From: Anaerolineae bacterium
GTDB taxonomy: Bacteria > Chloroflexota > Anaerolineae > Aggregatilineales > Phototrophicaceae
Direction: 5' to 3'
DNA: 7,761 nucleotides
NCBI GenBank assembly: GCA_028284565.1
Contig: JANQRM010000271.1
Coordinates: forward strand, 1 to 7,761
Shown: positions 1 to 5,789 of the stretch, piece after piece
How the letters are laid out: every line of letters begins with the position of its first letter
Position numbering within the stretch: position 1 is the stretch's first letter
The notes under the pieces: model-generated
Database searches by the model: none
Told to the model about the DNA's origin: nothing
Seen by the model: the letters and a program-made list of their open reading frames with translations, nothing else
Made by a program: the position numbers and the translations under genes

Positions 1-1
1 A

Positions 2-607
2 CGAACCACTACCGAGACAGTCATTTTCACGATGGAGTGGGGACGCTATTTGGCTGGTGATGGTGAAGATGATCCGATTGAAGTGGGTGTCGATGTGCAG
101 ATTAGTTCCTTCCGTCGTATGGCTCCCGATACGCATCCTGCCTTGGTCAAAGCGGGAGGAAATTATGTGAATAGTCAATTTGTGAGTATGGAAGCGCATG
201 ATAATGGCTTTACGGAAGGGATTGCGCTGGATATTCATGGTTATGTGAGCGAAGGTGCAGGGGAAAACATTTTTGTGATTAAAGACAATGTCGTGTATAC
301 CCCCGGCGCATGGGCTTCGATTTTGCTGGGTATCACCAGTGATAGTGCCTTGCGAATCTTGCAAGACTTGGGTTATGAGATTCAATTCCAATCATTGGCG
401 CGCGAGATGTTGTATATGGCAGATGAAATCTTTCTAACAGGCACTGCGGCAGAGATTACCCCAATTCGTTCCATTGACCACATTTCGATTGGTAATGGCG
501 GACGTGGTCCGATTACAAAGCAAGTACAAGATGATTTTTTTGCAATTACATCTGGTAGTAAGCCAGATATGTACGGTTGGTTAACGCATGTTCACAAGGG
601 ACAGTAA
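2..607 (+). CDS. ilvE: Branched-chain amino acid aminotransferase, 5'-truncated by window edge
   Basis: PLP-dependent fold-type IV transaminase. It performs the last, reversible step of valine, isoleucine and leucine synthesis in the cytoplasm, moving the amino group from glutamate to the 2-keto acid. The frame is open from base 2 (reading RTTTETVIFTMEWGRYL), so the real start lies upstream; the ATG at 32 is an internal Met. About 201 C-terminal residues are visible of a family length near 300. Aligned from memory to E. coli IlvE, the Schiff-base lysine is in KAGGNY (codon 149-151). The glutamate that contacts the PLP ring nitrogen is in SEGAGEN (codon 251-253), and the phosphate-binding threonine is in GTAAEITP. 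The C-terminal WGWL-type end is present as YGWLTHV. Oddity: the usual LPGITRD loop reads LLGITSD. The gene stops 16 bases before ilvB, consistent with co-transcription. The family call is secure. Branched-chain rather than D-amino acid specificity follows from the close IlvE match and the neighbours. Confidence 0.95.
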   Translation, partial: RTTTETVIFTMEWGRYLAGDGEDDPIEVGVDVQISSFRRMAPDTHPALVKAGGNYVNSQFVSMEAHDNGFTEGIALDIHGYVSEGAGENIFVIKDNVVYTPGAWASILLGITSDSALRILQDLGYEIQFQSLAREMLYMADEIFLTGTAAEITPIRSIDHISIGNGGRGPITKQVQDDFFAITSGSKPDMYGWLTHVHKGQ

Positions 608-610
608 TTG

Positions 611-615
611 AGGAG
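611..615 (+). promoter_or_regulatory. Ribosome-binding site of ilvB
   Basis: AGGAG lies 8 bases before the ATG at 624 and 5 bases before an in-frame GTG at 621. The spacing and the ATG favour 624 as the start, giving the typical family N-terminus MKLTGSEI. Confidence 0.75.
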
Positions 616-623
616 TAAGGGTG

Positions 624-2321
624 ATGAAACTAACGGGTTCTGAAATTGTCATGGAATGTCTCTTGCGGGAAGGTGTCGATGTGATGTTTGGCTATCCTGG
701 TGGGGCAATTTTGCCGACCTATGACGCGATGACAAAATATGAAGGACGGTTACATCATGTCTTGGTGCGTCATGAGCAAGGTGCATCCCATATGGCAGAT
801 GGGTACGCCCGGGCTACAGGCAAAGTTGGCGTTTGTATTGCGACAAGCGGTCCGGGCGCAACGAATTTGGTCACAGGGTTGGCAACAGCCATGATGGATT
901 CGTCTCCGATTGTGGCGATTACGGGGCAAGTGCCAGTAGGAGCGATAGGTTCGGATGCATTCCAAGAAACGGATGTAACTGGAGTAACTCTCCCTGTAAC
1001 AAAACACAACTACTTGGTGACGGAAGTGGAAGACCTTGCGTACACCATCAAAGAAGCCTTCCATATTGCACGGACCGGCCGACCGGGTCCTGTCTTGGTT
1101 GATATTCCGAAAGATGTTCAGAACGCCGAAACAGAGTATATCTATCCTGATGAGGTTAGCTTACCGGGCTATACACCGCCATCCTTAGCAACAGAAGAGC
1201 AATTAGCTGACGCGGTGCGTTTGATTCAAGAAGCAGAGCGTCCAGTGATTTTGGCAGGGCATGGCATTTTGATGTCAGGTGCGATGCAAGAACTGCAAGA
1301 ACTTGTGGAACGGGCACAGATACCAGTCACTCTGACTTTGTTGGGCAAAGGTGGTATCCCAGAAAGTCATCCGCTGGTGGTTGGGATGATGGGAATGCAC
1401 GGTGAAGCCGCATGTAATCATGCAATTCAAGAGGCCGATTTGTTGATTGCATTGGGAATGCGCTTTGATGACCGTGTAACAGGCAACCTCAAAACCTATG
1501 CTCAACACTCAAAGAAAATCCACGTCGATATTGACCCTTCGGAGTTGAACAAAAATGTGAATGTGGATGTCGGCATTGCAGGGGATTTGAAGACAGTGCT
1601 TCAACAATTGCTCCCGAAAGTGCCAGCGAAATCTCATCCTGAGTGGATCGGACAGATTCGAGATTGGCTGGAAGATTCGAATGAGCGCGATATTTTGAAT
1701 TATGACACAGGCGACAAGTTGTTAACAGCACAAGTGATTAATGATCTGTGGAAATATACTGATGGGAATGCGATTACAGTATCTGATGTGGGGCAACATC
1801 AGATGTTGGAGGCGCAATATTATCCGCATCAACGTCCGGCGACGATGCTCACGAGTGGCGGGCTAGGAACCATGGGCTTTGGCTTCCCAGCGGCGATTGG
1901 GGCGAAATTTGGACAGCCTGATGAAGAGGTTTGGGCGATTGTCGGGGATGGGGGTTTCCAGATGACCTTGTGTGAACTGGCGACAGCGGCGCAAGAAAAT
2001 GTCAATGTGAATATCGCAGTCATCAATAATTCGTTCTTAGGCATGGTGCGTCAATGGCAAGAGCTGTTTTATGACAAACGCTATCAATCCACACCAATGT
2101 TCAACCCTGACTTCTGTAAATTGGCAGACGCTTACGGAATTGCGACCATGCGCGTGACAAATCGAGAGCAAATGCAAGAGTCTGTCGAGTTTGCGCGAGG
2201 TATTGATGGTCCGACACTCATAGAATATCTCGTGGAAAAAGAGGAAATGGTGTATCCGATGGTTCCTGCGGGGGCTGATTTGCATAATATGAAACGCCGA
2301 CCCAAAAGGGGAGAATATTAG
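624..2321 (+). CDS. ilvB: Acetohydroxyacid (acetolactate) synthase, large catalytic subunit
   Basis: ThDP-, FAD- and Mg-dependent enzyme. It condenses two pyruvates to 2-acetolactate (valine/leucine route) or pyruvate with 2-ketobutyrate to 2-aceto-2-hydroxybutyrate (isoleucine route). 565 residues, the normal length. Order: N-terminal ThDP-binding (PYR) domain, about 1-170, with FGYPGGAILP and catalytic Glu51 in RHEQGASHMADGYAR; central FAD-contacting domain, about 190-330; C-terminal ThDP (PP) domain, about 370-540, with the GDG at 441-443 and Asn469 forming the GDG-x(n)-N cofactor/metal motif. Residues that line the herbicide/substrate channel in plant and yeast enzymes are of the sensitive type: Pro in ITGQVP, Asp in RFDDRVTG and Trp478 in VRQWQELF. 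The biosynthetic rather than catabolic (AlsS) form is supported by the FAD-type middle region and by the regulatory subunit gene 2 bases downstream. Start chosen at ATG 624; a GTG one codon upstream is possible. Confidence 0.97.
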   Translation: MKLTGSEIVMECLLREGVDVMFGYPGGAILPTYDAMTKYEGRLHHVLVRHEQGASHMADGYARATGKVGVCIATSGPGATNLVTGLATAMMDSSPIVAITGQVPVGAIGSDAFQETDVTGVTLPVTKHNYLVTEVEDLAYTIKEAFHIARTGRPGPVLVDIPKDVQNAETEYIYPDEVSLPGYTPPSLATEEQLADAVRLIQEAERPVILAGHGILMSGAMQELQELVERAQIPVTLTLLGKGGIPESHPLVVGMMGMHGEAACNHAIQEADLLIALGMRFDDRVTGNLKTYAQHSKKIHVDIDPSELNKNVNVDVGIAGDLKTVLQQLLPKVPAKSHPEWIGQIRDWLEDSNERDILNYDTGDKLLTAQVINDLWKYTDGNAITVSDVGQHQMLEAQYYPHQRPATMLTSGGLGTMGFGFPAAIGAKFGQPDEEVWAIVGDGGFQMTLCELATAAQENVNVNIAVINNSFLGMVRQWQELFYDKRYQSTPMFNPDFCKLADAYGIATMRVTNREQMQESVEFARGIDGPTLIEYLVEKEEMVYPMVPAGADLHNMKRRPKRGEY

Positions 2322-2323
2322 AC

Positions 2324-2899
2324 ATGACACATGACCAACAAACCGCAACTGGCAAAATCACGATTGTTGCTTTAGTCGAGAACGAGCCGGGTGTCCTGAA
2401 TCGTGTGGCGAGCTTGTTTCGTCGTCGGGCATTTAATATGGATAGCTTGACTGTCGGACGGACGCATAAACCGCATGTTTCACGCATGACAATCGTGGTG
2501 GATGCCCAACCGGGGTATGCTCAACGGATTAAGGCAAATTTACAGAAGCTCATTAATGTGATAGATGTCCAAGTATTGGATAGTGAACCCCATGTGAGTC
2601 GTGACCTTGCGTTGATTAAGGTACGTTCGGATGATGCAGAGTCACGTAATCGGATGACGAGCATTTGTGAACGGTATCCTGCTCGGATTATTGATGTGGG
2701 TCCTGAAGTGGCAATTGTGGAGATGGTAGGTACAGAGGAACACATCGAAGAATTTGTCGACCAAATGCGGGCTGTTGGGATTGTGGAAATGATTCGCACC
2801 GGTGTGGTGGCGATGGGTCGTGGTACTCGTATACATGATACGCCTTATATGAACTCACAACGTAAAGTCAAAATGAATGGTAATGGATACTCTGCTTAG
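2324..2899 (+). CDS. ilvN: Acetohydroxyacid synthase, small regulatory subunit
   Basis: Regulatory partner of IlvB. In the family it boosts catalytic activity and confers feedback inhibition by valine. 191 residues. The N-terminal ACT domain, about 12-86, contains [11 protein letters not shown] followed by FNMDSLTVG; Asn20, Gly23 and Asn38 line up with E. coli IlvH Asn11, Gly14 and Asn29 at the valine site, so valine sensitivity is expected (inference). The C-terminal small-subunit domain, about 95-172, carries [15 protein letters not shown] and [10 protein letters not shown]. Roughly 20 polar/basic residues extend past the point where E. coli IlvH ends. The gene begins 2 bases after the ilvB stop. 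Its ribosome-binding site (AAAAGGGGAG, 2304-2313) lies inside the last ilvB codons, pointing to translational coupling and balanced subunit production. The symbol ilvH would be equally valid. Confidence 0.96.
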   Translation: MTHDQQTATGKITIVALVENEPGVLNRVASLFRRRAFNMDSLTVGRTHKPHVSRMTIVVDAQPGYAQRIKANLQKLINVIDVQVLDSEPHVSRDLALIKVRSDDAESRNRMTSICERYPARIIDVGPEVAIVEMVGTEEHIEEFVDQMRAVGIVEMIRTGVVAMGRGTRIHDTPYMNSQRKVKMNGNGYSA

Positions 2900-2936
2900 T
2901 GTATCTGCCTTTTATCCATTGGGTGATCGATACCCA
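2882..2936 (+). repeat. Paired inverted repeats at the ilvN-ilvC junction
   Basis: AATGGATA (2882-2889) is a perfect 8-base inverted match to TATCCATT (2913-2920), spanning the ilvN stop codon. A second small hairpin, TGGGT (2920-2924) with ACCCA (2932-2936), abuts it and shares base 2920. Together they could form two stacked stems just upstream of the ilvC ribosome-binding site at 2944. No T-tract follows, so this is not an intrinsic terminator. An RNA processing or stability element is possible, but chance cannot be excluded. Confidence 0.3.
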
Positions 2937-2943
2937 TTTATGC

Positions 2944-2948
2944 AGGAG
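2944..2948 (+). promoter_or_regulatory. Ribosome-binding site of ilvC
   Basis: AGGAG lies 10 bases before ATG 2959. It decides the start against an in-frame GTG at 2899 that overlaps the ilvN stop and would add 20 residues unlike any KARI N-terminus. Confidence 0.7.
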
Positions 2949-2958
2949 AATTTACTGT

Positions 2959-3969
2959 ATGGCAACGCTTTATTATGATCAAGATGCGGACCTCAGTCTG
3001 TTAGAAGATAAAACCATTGCAGTCATTGGTTATGGAAGTCAAGGACATGCTCATGCGCTAAACGCTCATGATAATGGGATGAATGTTGTGATTGGTTTGC
3101 ATGAAGGGAGTAAGAGTAGGGCGAAAGTTGAAAAGGATGGACTGTCGGTTCATACGGTTGCTGAAGCCACGAAAATCGCCGATATTGTGATGGTGTTGAT
3201 CCCCGATACAAAACAAGCTGAGGTGTATGACGAACATATTGCCCCGAATCTAAAAGATGGAGCAATGCTGATGTTCGCACATGGTTTTAATATCCACTTC
3301 AAGCAAATTGTTCCGCCTGATAATGTAGATGTCGCGATGGTCGCGCCGAAAGCACCGGGCCATCGTGTGCGTGAGGTTTTTGTTGAGGGACAAGGTACGC
3401 CGGGATTGGTAGCGATTGAGCAAGATGCTACTGGTCAAGCGAAGGCTATGGCATTAGCTTATGCACGTGCGATTGGTTGTACTCGTGCCGGCGTGATAGA
3501 AACGACTTTCAAAGAAGAAACCGAAACAGATTTATTTGGTGAGCAAGTTGTCTTGTGTGGTGGTGTGACTGCTCTCATCCGTGCGAGTTTTGAAACGCTG
3601 GTCAAAGCAGGCTATCAACCTGAGATTGCCTATTTTGAATGCTTGCATGAACTGAAGCTCATCGTTGACCTGCTCTATGAAGGTGGATTGAGCTATATGT
3701 GGTACTCCGTCAGTAACACGGCTGAGTATGGTGGTTATGTTGTCGGGGACGAATTTGAAAACACCGTCAAAGAAGAAATGGCAGGTGTTCTGAGCCGGAT
3801 TCAGAGCGGTGAGTTTGCACGTGATTGGATTCAAGAGAACAAGGAGGGTCGCCCGAACTTCAATAAGCGTCGGCATACCGAGCATGATTTGTTGCTGGAA
3901 AAAGTTGGCAGTGATTTGCGGAAAATGATGCCATTCTTGGATGCGAAAGATATTAAGCAAGAGGACTAA
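2959..3969 (+). CDS. ilvC: Ketol-acid reductoisomerase, class I
   Basis: Mg- and NAD(P)H-dependent enzyme. It isomerises and reduces 2-acetolactate or 2-aceto-2-hydroxybutyrate to the dihydroxy acids that feed IlvD. 336 residues, the short class I length; E. coli IlvC is the longer class II. The N-terminal Rossmann domain, about 1-182, has [12 protein letters not shown] at 24-35 and the cofactor-discriminating loop [11 protein letters not shown] at 46-56. His108 in AHGFNIHF and Lys131 in VAPKAPGH are conserved active-site residues. The C-terminal knotted helical domain, about 183-330, supplies metal ligands Asp191 and Glu195 (ETDLFGEQ), Glu227 and Glu231 (ECLHELKL), and Ser252 ([11 protein letters not shown]). 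Oddity: the position usually held by Arg in GLREGS is His48 (codon 3100-3102), so cofactor preference should not be assumed. The start at ATG 2959 gives the canonical [12 protein letters not shown]. Loop length resembles the NADPH-type enzymes. Confidence 0.97.
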   Translation: MATLYYDQDADLSLLEDKTIAVIGYGSQGHAHALNAHDNGMNVVIGLHEGSKSRAKVEKDGLSVHTVAEATKIADIVMVLIPDTKQAEVYDEHIAPNLKDGAMLMFAHGFNIHFKQIVPPDNVDVAMVAPKAPGHRVREVFVEGQGTPGLVAIEQDATGQAKAMALAYARAIGCTRAGVIETTFKEETETDLFGEQVVLCGGVTALIRASFETLVKAGYQPEIAYFECLHELKLIVDLLYEGGLSYMWYSVSNTAEYGGYVVGDEFENTVKEEMAGVLSRIQSGEFARDWIQENKEGRPNFNKRRHTEHDLLLEKVGSDLRKMMPFLDAKDIKQED

Positions 3970-3973
3970 GCCG

Positions 3974-4045
3974 ATGCAAGATGATGATGATGGCGTTGTA
4001 AACAGCCCGTTTACTGTTGGAAAGGAGGTGGCGCATGACCGATGA
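3974..4045 (+). CDS. Possible short leader ORF 1 between ilvC and leuA (23 codons)
   Basis: An ATG five bases after the ilvC stop opens a 23-codon frame ending in TGA at 4043-4045. AGAGGA at 3960-3965, inside the ilvC end, sits 8 bases upstream as a plausible ribosome-binding site. The peptide would begin MQDDDDGVVN, reflecting a (GAT)4 run at 3980-3991, and contains four Val codons but no run of them. Its last four codons overlap the start of the next short frame, and its GGAAAGGAGGTG codons contain that frame's ribosome-binding site. No recognisable protein family. It may be a coupling/leader ORF or chance; the evidence is arrangement only. Confidence 0.22.
   Translation: MQDDDDGVVNSPFTVGKEVAHDR
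3998..4014 (+). repeat. Perfect short hairpin in the ilvC-leuA gap
   Basis: GTAAAC (3998-4003) and GTTTAC (4009-4014) form a 6-bp perfect stem with loop AGCCC. An overlapping alternative stem, AACAG (4001-4005) with CTGTT (4014-4018), would exclude it. No T-run follows. It lies within short ORF 1 and just before the strong ribosome-binding site at 4022-4029. Function unknown. Confidence 0.35.
4022..4029 (+). promoter_or_regulatory. Near-perfect Shine-Dalgarno sequence in the ilvC-leuA gap
   Basis: AAGGAGGT, continuing into GG, is close to the full anti-Shine-Dalgarno complement and is the strongest such site in the window. It is 5 bases before ATG 4035, which opens a 20-codon frame, and far (81 bases) from the leuA start at 4111. 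Its core is the left arm of the predicted hairpin at 4024-4079. Confidence 0.6.
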
Positions 4046-4079
4046 TGGTCTTACTGACCTTATGTGCCAACAAACCTCC
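4024..4079 (+). promoter_or_regulatory. Predicted long hairpin sequestering a strong RBS and start codon upstream of leuA
   Basis: GGAGGT (4024-4029) pairs perfectly with ACCTCC (4074-4079). After a 5-base bulge (AACAA, 4069-4073), GGCGCATGA (4030-4038) pairs with TTATGTGCC (4060-4068) using two G-U pairs. Inside, GGTC (4047-4050) pairs with GACC (4056-4059) around loop TTACT, or alternatively with GACC (4037-4040). About 19 pairs in all. The structure hides both the strong Shine-Dalgarno and the ATG at 4035. A T5 run occurs at 4086-4090, six bases past the stem, too distant for a convincing intrinsic terminator. A regulatory switch is an inference; the base pairing is visible directly. Confidence 0.45.
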
Positions 4080-4097
4080 AATCGATTTTTAGTTTGA
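4035..4097 (+). CDS. Possible short leader ORF 2 immediately upstream of leuA (20 codons)
   Basis: ATG 4035 follows AAGGAGGT with ideal spacing and opens a 20-codon frame that stops at TGA 4095-4097. The peptide begins MTDDGLTDLMC and ends NRFLV, with three scattered Leu codons. The stop touches the leuA ribosome-binding site (AAAGGA, 4097-4102), 13 bases before the leuA start, so terminating ribosomes could re-initiate on leuA. No family is recognised and no signal or membrane segment is seen. Unlike classic leuA leader peptides it has no run of Leu codons, so simple ribosome-stalling attenuation is not indicated. Real translation is plausible because of the exceptional ribosome-binding site, but unproven. 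Confidence 0.33.
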   Translation: MTDDGLTDLMCQQTSNRFLV

Positions 4098-4110
4098 AAG
4101 GAAATTTCCA

Positions 4111-5724
4111 ATGGTTGAGCGAACCTATGATGAAAACACGGTAATCATCTTTGATACAACATTACGTGATGGCGAGCAAAGCCCCGGTGCAACACTGAGC
4201 AGTGCAGAGAAACTCGAAATTGCACGTCAACTCTCCCGTTTGGGTGTGGATGTGATTGAAGCAGGATTTCCTGCCGCGTCTCCAGATGACTTGAAAGCTG
4301 TCCAGCGGATTGCGAGAGAAGTTGGCACAGAAGATGGTCCCGTTGTTTGTGGACTAGCCCGGGCTGTTGAAAGTGATATTTTGACTTGCTGGGAAGGGGT
4401 GAAAGATGCGAAGAAATCACGTATTCATACCTTCTTGGGGACATCACCTTCTCATTTAGCGATGCTCAATATCGACAAGGAAGAAGGCTTAGAACGTATT
4501 CGGATGGCGGTCACATTGGCAAAGAGCCTGTGTGATGATGTGGAATTTAGCCCAATGGATGCTGGGCGGACAGATACAGAATATTTAATCCAAGCATGTA
4601 CTGTGGCGGTTGAATGTGGTGCAACGACACTCAATATCCCTGATACGGTTGGTTACGTGATGCCAAGTGAATGGGCAGAAACACTATCCCACCTCATTGC
4701 TGAGACTCCCGGTGCAGGACCCGGAAGTGGGGTGGTGTGGTCGGTACATTGTCACAATGACCTAGGTATGGCGACCGCAAATACACTGGCTGGTGTGCGT
4801 GAAGGGGTACGTCAAGTTGAGGTGACTCTCAACGGTGTAGGTGAACGGGCCGGAAACACAAGCCTAGAAGAAGTTGTGATGGCATTGCATACGCGCAAAT
4901 CTTTTTACGACCTACGGACGAATATCGACACGACTCAGATTATGAAATCCAGTCGGATGGTCAGTAACTATATGGGCATGCCGATTCAGCCAAACAAAGC
5001 AATCGTTGGTGATAATGCCTTTGCTCATGAGTCGGGTATTCATCAAGATGGTGTGCTGAAGAATGCAGAGACATTTGAAATTATGACACCTGAAACAGTC
5101 GGGCTGACACAAAGCAAGTTGGTACTTGGCAAGCATAGTGGTCGTCATGCGCTGAAGGTTCGCCTGAAAGAACTCGGCTACAATGTCGAAGGCGATGCAC
5201 TGAACCAAGTGTTTGTACGTTTCAAATCTTTAGCAGATGCTAAGAAAACTGTGACAGATGCGGACCTCGAAGCCCTGATTGCTGATGAATTTCATGGTCC
5301 AGTGGAAATCTATATGCTGGAAGATATTCAGATAACTTGTGGGACAATGGGTATGCCGACAGCTTCGGTACGGATGAAAGACAACAAGGGCAATGAGTAT
5401 GTCCATGCCGAAGTTGCTGAAGGTCCTGTTGATGCGTCATTCTCTGCGATTGATGCGATTATCCAAGCACCCAATACCTTAATCGAATACAGTGTGCATA
5501 GCGTCACAGAGGGGATTGATGCGCTGGGTGAGGTCACGGTCCGTATTCAAACACCGAACGGTAATCGTATCTTTGGTGGTTATGGAGCAGATAGTGATGT
5601 GATTGTGGCGAGTGTTAAAGCCTATATGGCGGCATTGAACCGGATGCTTGCCGCACTTGGGCATGGTGATGTGCAACCTGAAGGTGATGTTGCTGTAGTT
5701 GGAATCTCATCAAAGCAAGACTAA
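4111..5724 (+). CDS. leuA: 2-isopropylmalate synthase
   Basis: Catalyses the committed step of leucine synthesis: acetyl-CoA plus 2-ketoisovalerate gives (2S)-2-isopropylmalate. 537 residues, near the usual 510-540 of the short LeuA type. The TIM-barrel catalytic domain, about 8-285, has [14 protein letters not shown] at 14-27 (Arg19 catalytic, Asp20 metal ligand), metal-binding HCHND at 213-217 and GVGERAGN at 242-249. The linker domain carries [13 protein letters not shown] from residue 306. The C-terminal LeuA allosteric domain, about 395-525, includes [29 protein letters not shown] and the terminal [13 protein letters not shown], so leucine feedback inhibition is expected. Homocitrate or citramalate synthase are alternatives in the superfamily, but the regulatory domain and the leuCD neighbours favour LeuA. 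The start at ATG 4111 is supported by AAAGGA 8 bases upstream. Confidence 0.96.
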   Translation: MVERTYDENTVIIFDTTLRDGEQSPGATLSSAEKLEIARQLSRLGVDVIEAGFPAASPDDLKAVQRIAREVGTEDGPVVCGLARAVESDILTCWEGVKDAKKSRIHTFLGTSPSHLAMLNIDKEEGLERIRMAVTLAKSLCDDVEFSPMDAGRTDTEYLIQACTVAVECGATTLNIPDTVGYVMPSEWAETLSHLIAETPGAGPGSGVVWSVHCHNDLGMATANTLAGVREGVRQVEVTLNGVGERAGNTSLEEVVMALHTRKSFYDLRTNIDTTQIMKSSRMVSNYMGMPIQPNKAIVGDNAFAHESGIHQDGVLKNAETFEIMTPETVGLTQSKLVLGKHSGRHALKVRLKELGYNVEGDALNQVFVRFKSLADAKKTVTDADLEALIADEFHGPVEIYMLEDIQITCGTMGMPTASVRMKDNKGNEYVHAEVAEGPVDASFSAIDAIIQAPNTLIEYSVHSVTEGIDALGEVTVRIQTPNGNRIFGGYGADSDVIVASVKAYMAALNRMLAALGHGDVQPEGDVAVVGISSKQD

Positions 5725-5731
5725 TATTAAT

Positions 5732-5759
5732 GGGAGATGGTTCAATGCTGTCTCCTTTT
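5732..5759 (+). terminator. Terminator-like hairpin in the leuA-leuC gap
   Basis: GGGAGATGGT (5732-5741) pairs with GCTGTCTCCT (5747-5756) around loop TCAAT, using four or five G-U pairs; the firm part is GGAGA/TCTCC. It runs straight into TTTT (5756-5759). It has the form of a weak intrinsic terminator or attenuator lying 7 bases after the leuA stop, yet leuC and leuD follow in the same operon. Partial termination or mRNA 3'-end protection would both fit. The stem is weak and the T-run short. Confidence 0.35.
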
Positions 5760-5773
5760 ATCTCTACATGTTC

Positions 5774-5780
5774 AAGAGGA
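5774..5780 (+). promoter_or_regulatory. Ribosome-binding site of leuC
   Basis: AAGAGGA lies 9 bases before ATG 5790. It decides the start against an in-frame ATG at 5730, which has no good site in front and would add 20 atypical residues. Confidence 0.7.
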
Positions 5781-5789
5781 AATATCAGT

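Noticed and set aside
2899..2958. 20-codon upstream extension of ilvC from a GTG overlapping the ilvN stop
   Set aside because: The extension does not resemble KARI N-termini, and AGGAG is correctly spaced only for ATG 2959, which gives the canonical MATLYYD start.
3532..3960. 142-codon open frame on the minus strand inside ilvC
   Set aside because: Opposite conserved ilvC metal-binding codons, no family resemblance, and no ribosome-binding site of note; a shadow of ilvC.
3980..3991. (GAT)4 microsatellite
   Set aside because: Only four units; too short to call a repeat array or phase-variable tract.
4080..4094. T5 run (4086-4090) as an intrinsic terminator of the 4024-4079 hairpin
   Set aside because: The run starts six bases after the stem and is short; efficient intrinsic terminators have the T-tract adjoining the stem.
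3970..4110. Classical leucine attenuator or T-box leader upstream of leuA
   Set aside because: No run of Leu, Val or Ile codons in either short frame, no conserved T-box sequence, and no strong stem directly followed by a T-tract.
3970..4110. Internal sigma-70 promoter for leuA
   Set aside because: No -35/-10 pair with acceptable match and 16-18 base spacing was found by eye in the gap.
5730..5789. 20-codon upstream extension of leuC from ATG 5730
   Set aside because: Not family-like, has no good ribosome-binding site, and overlaps the terminator-like hairpin; AAGAGGA fits ATG 5790.
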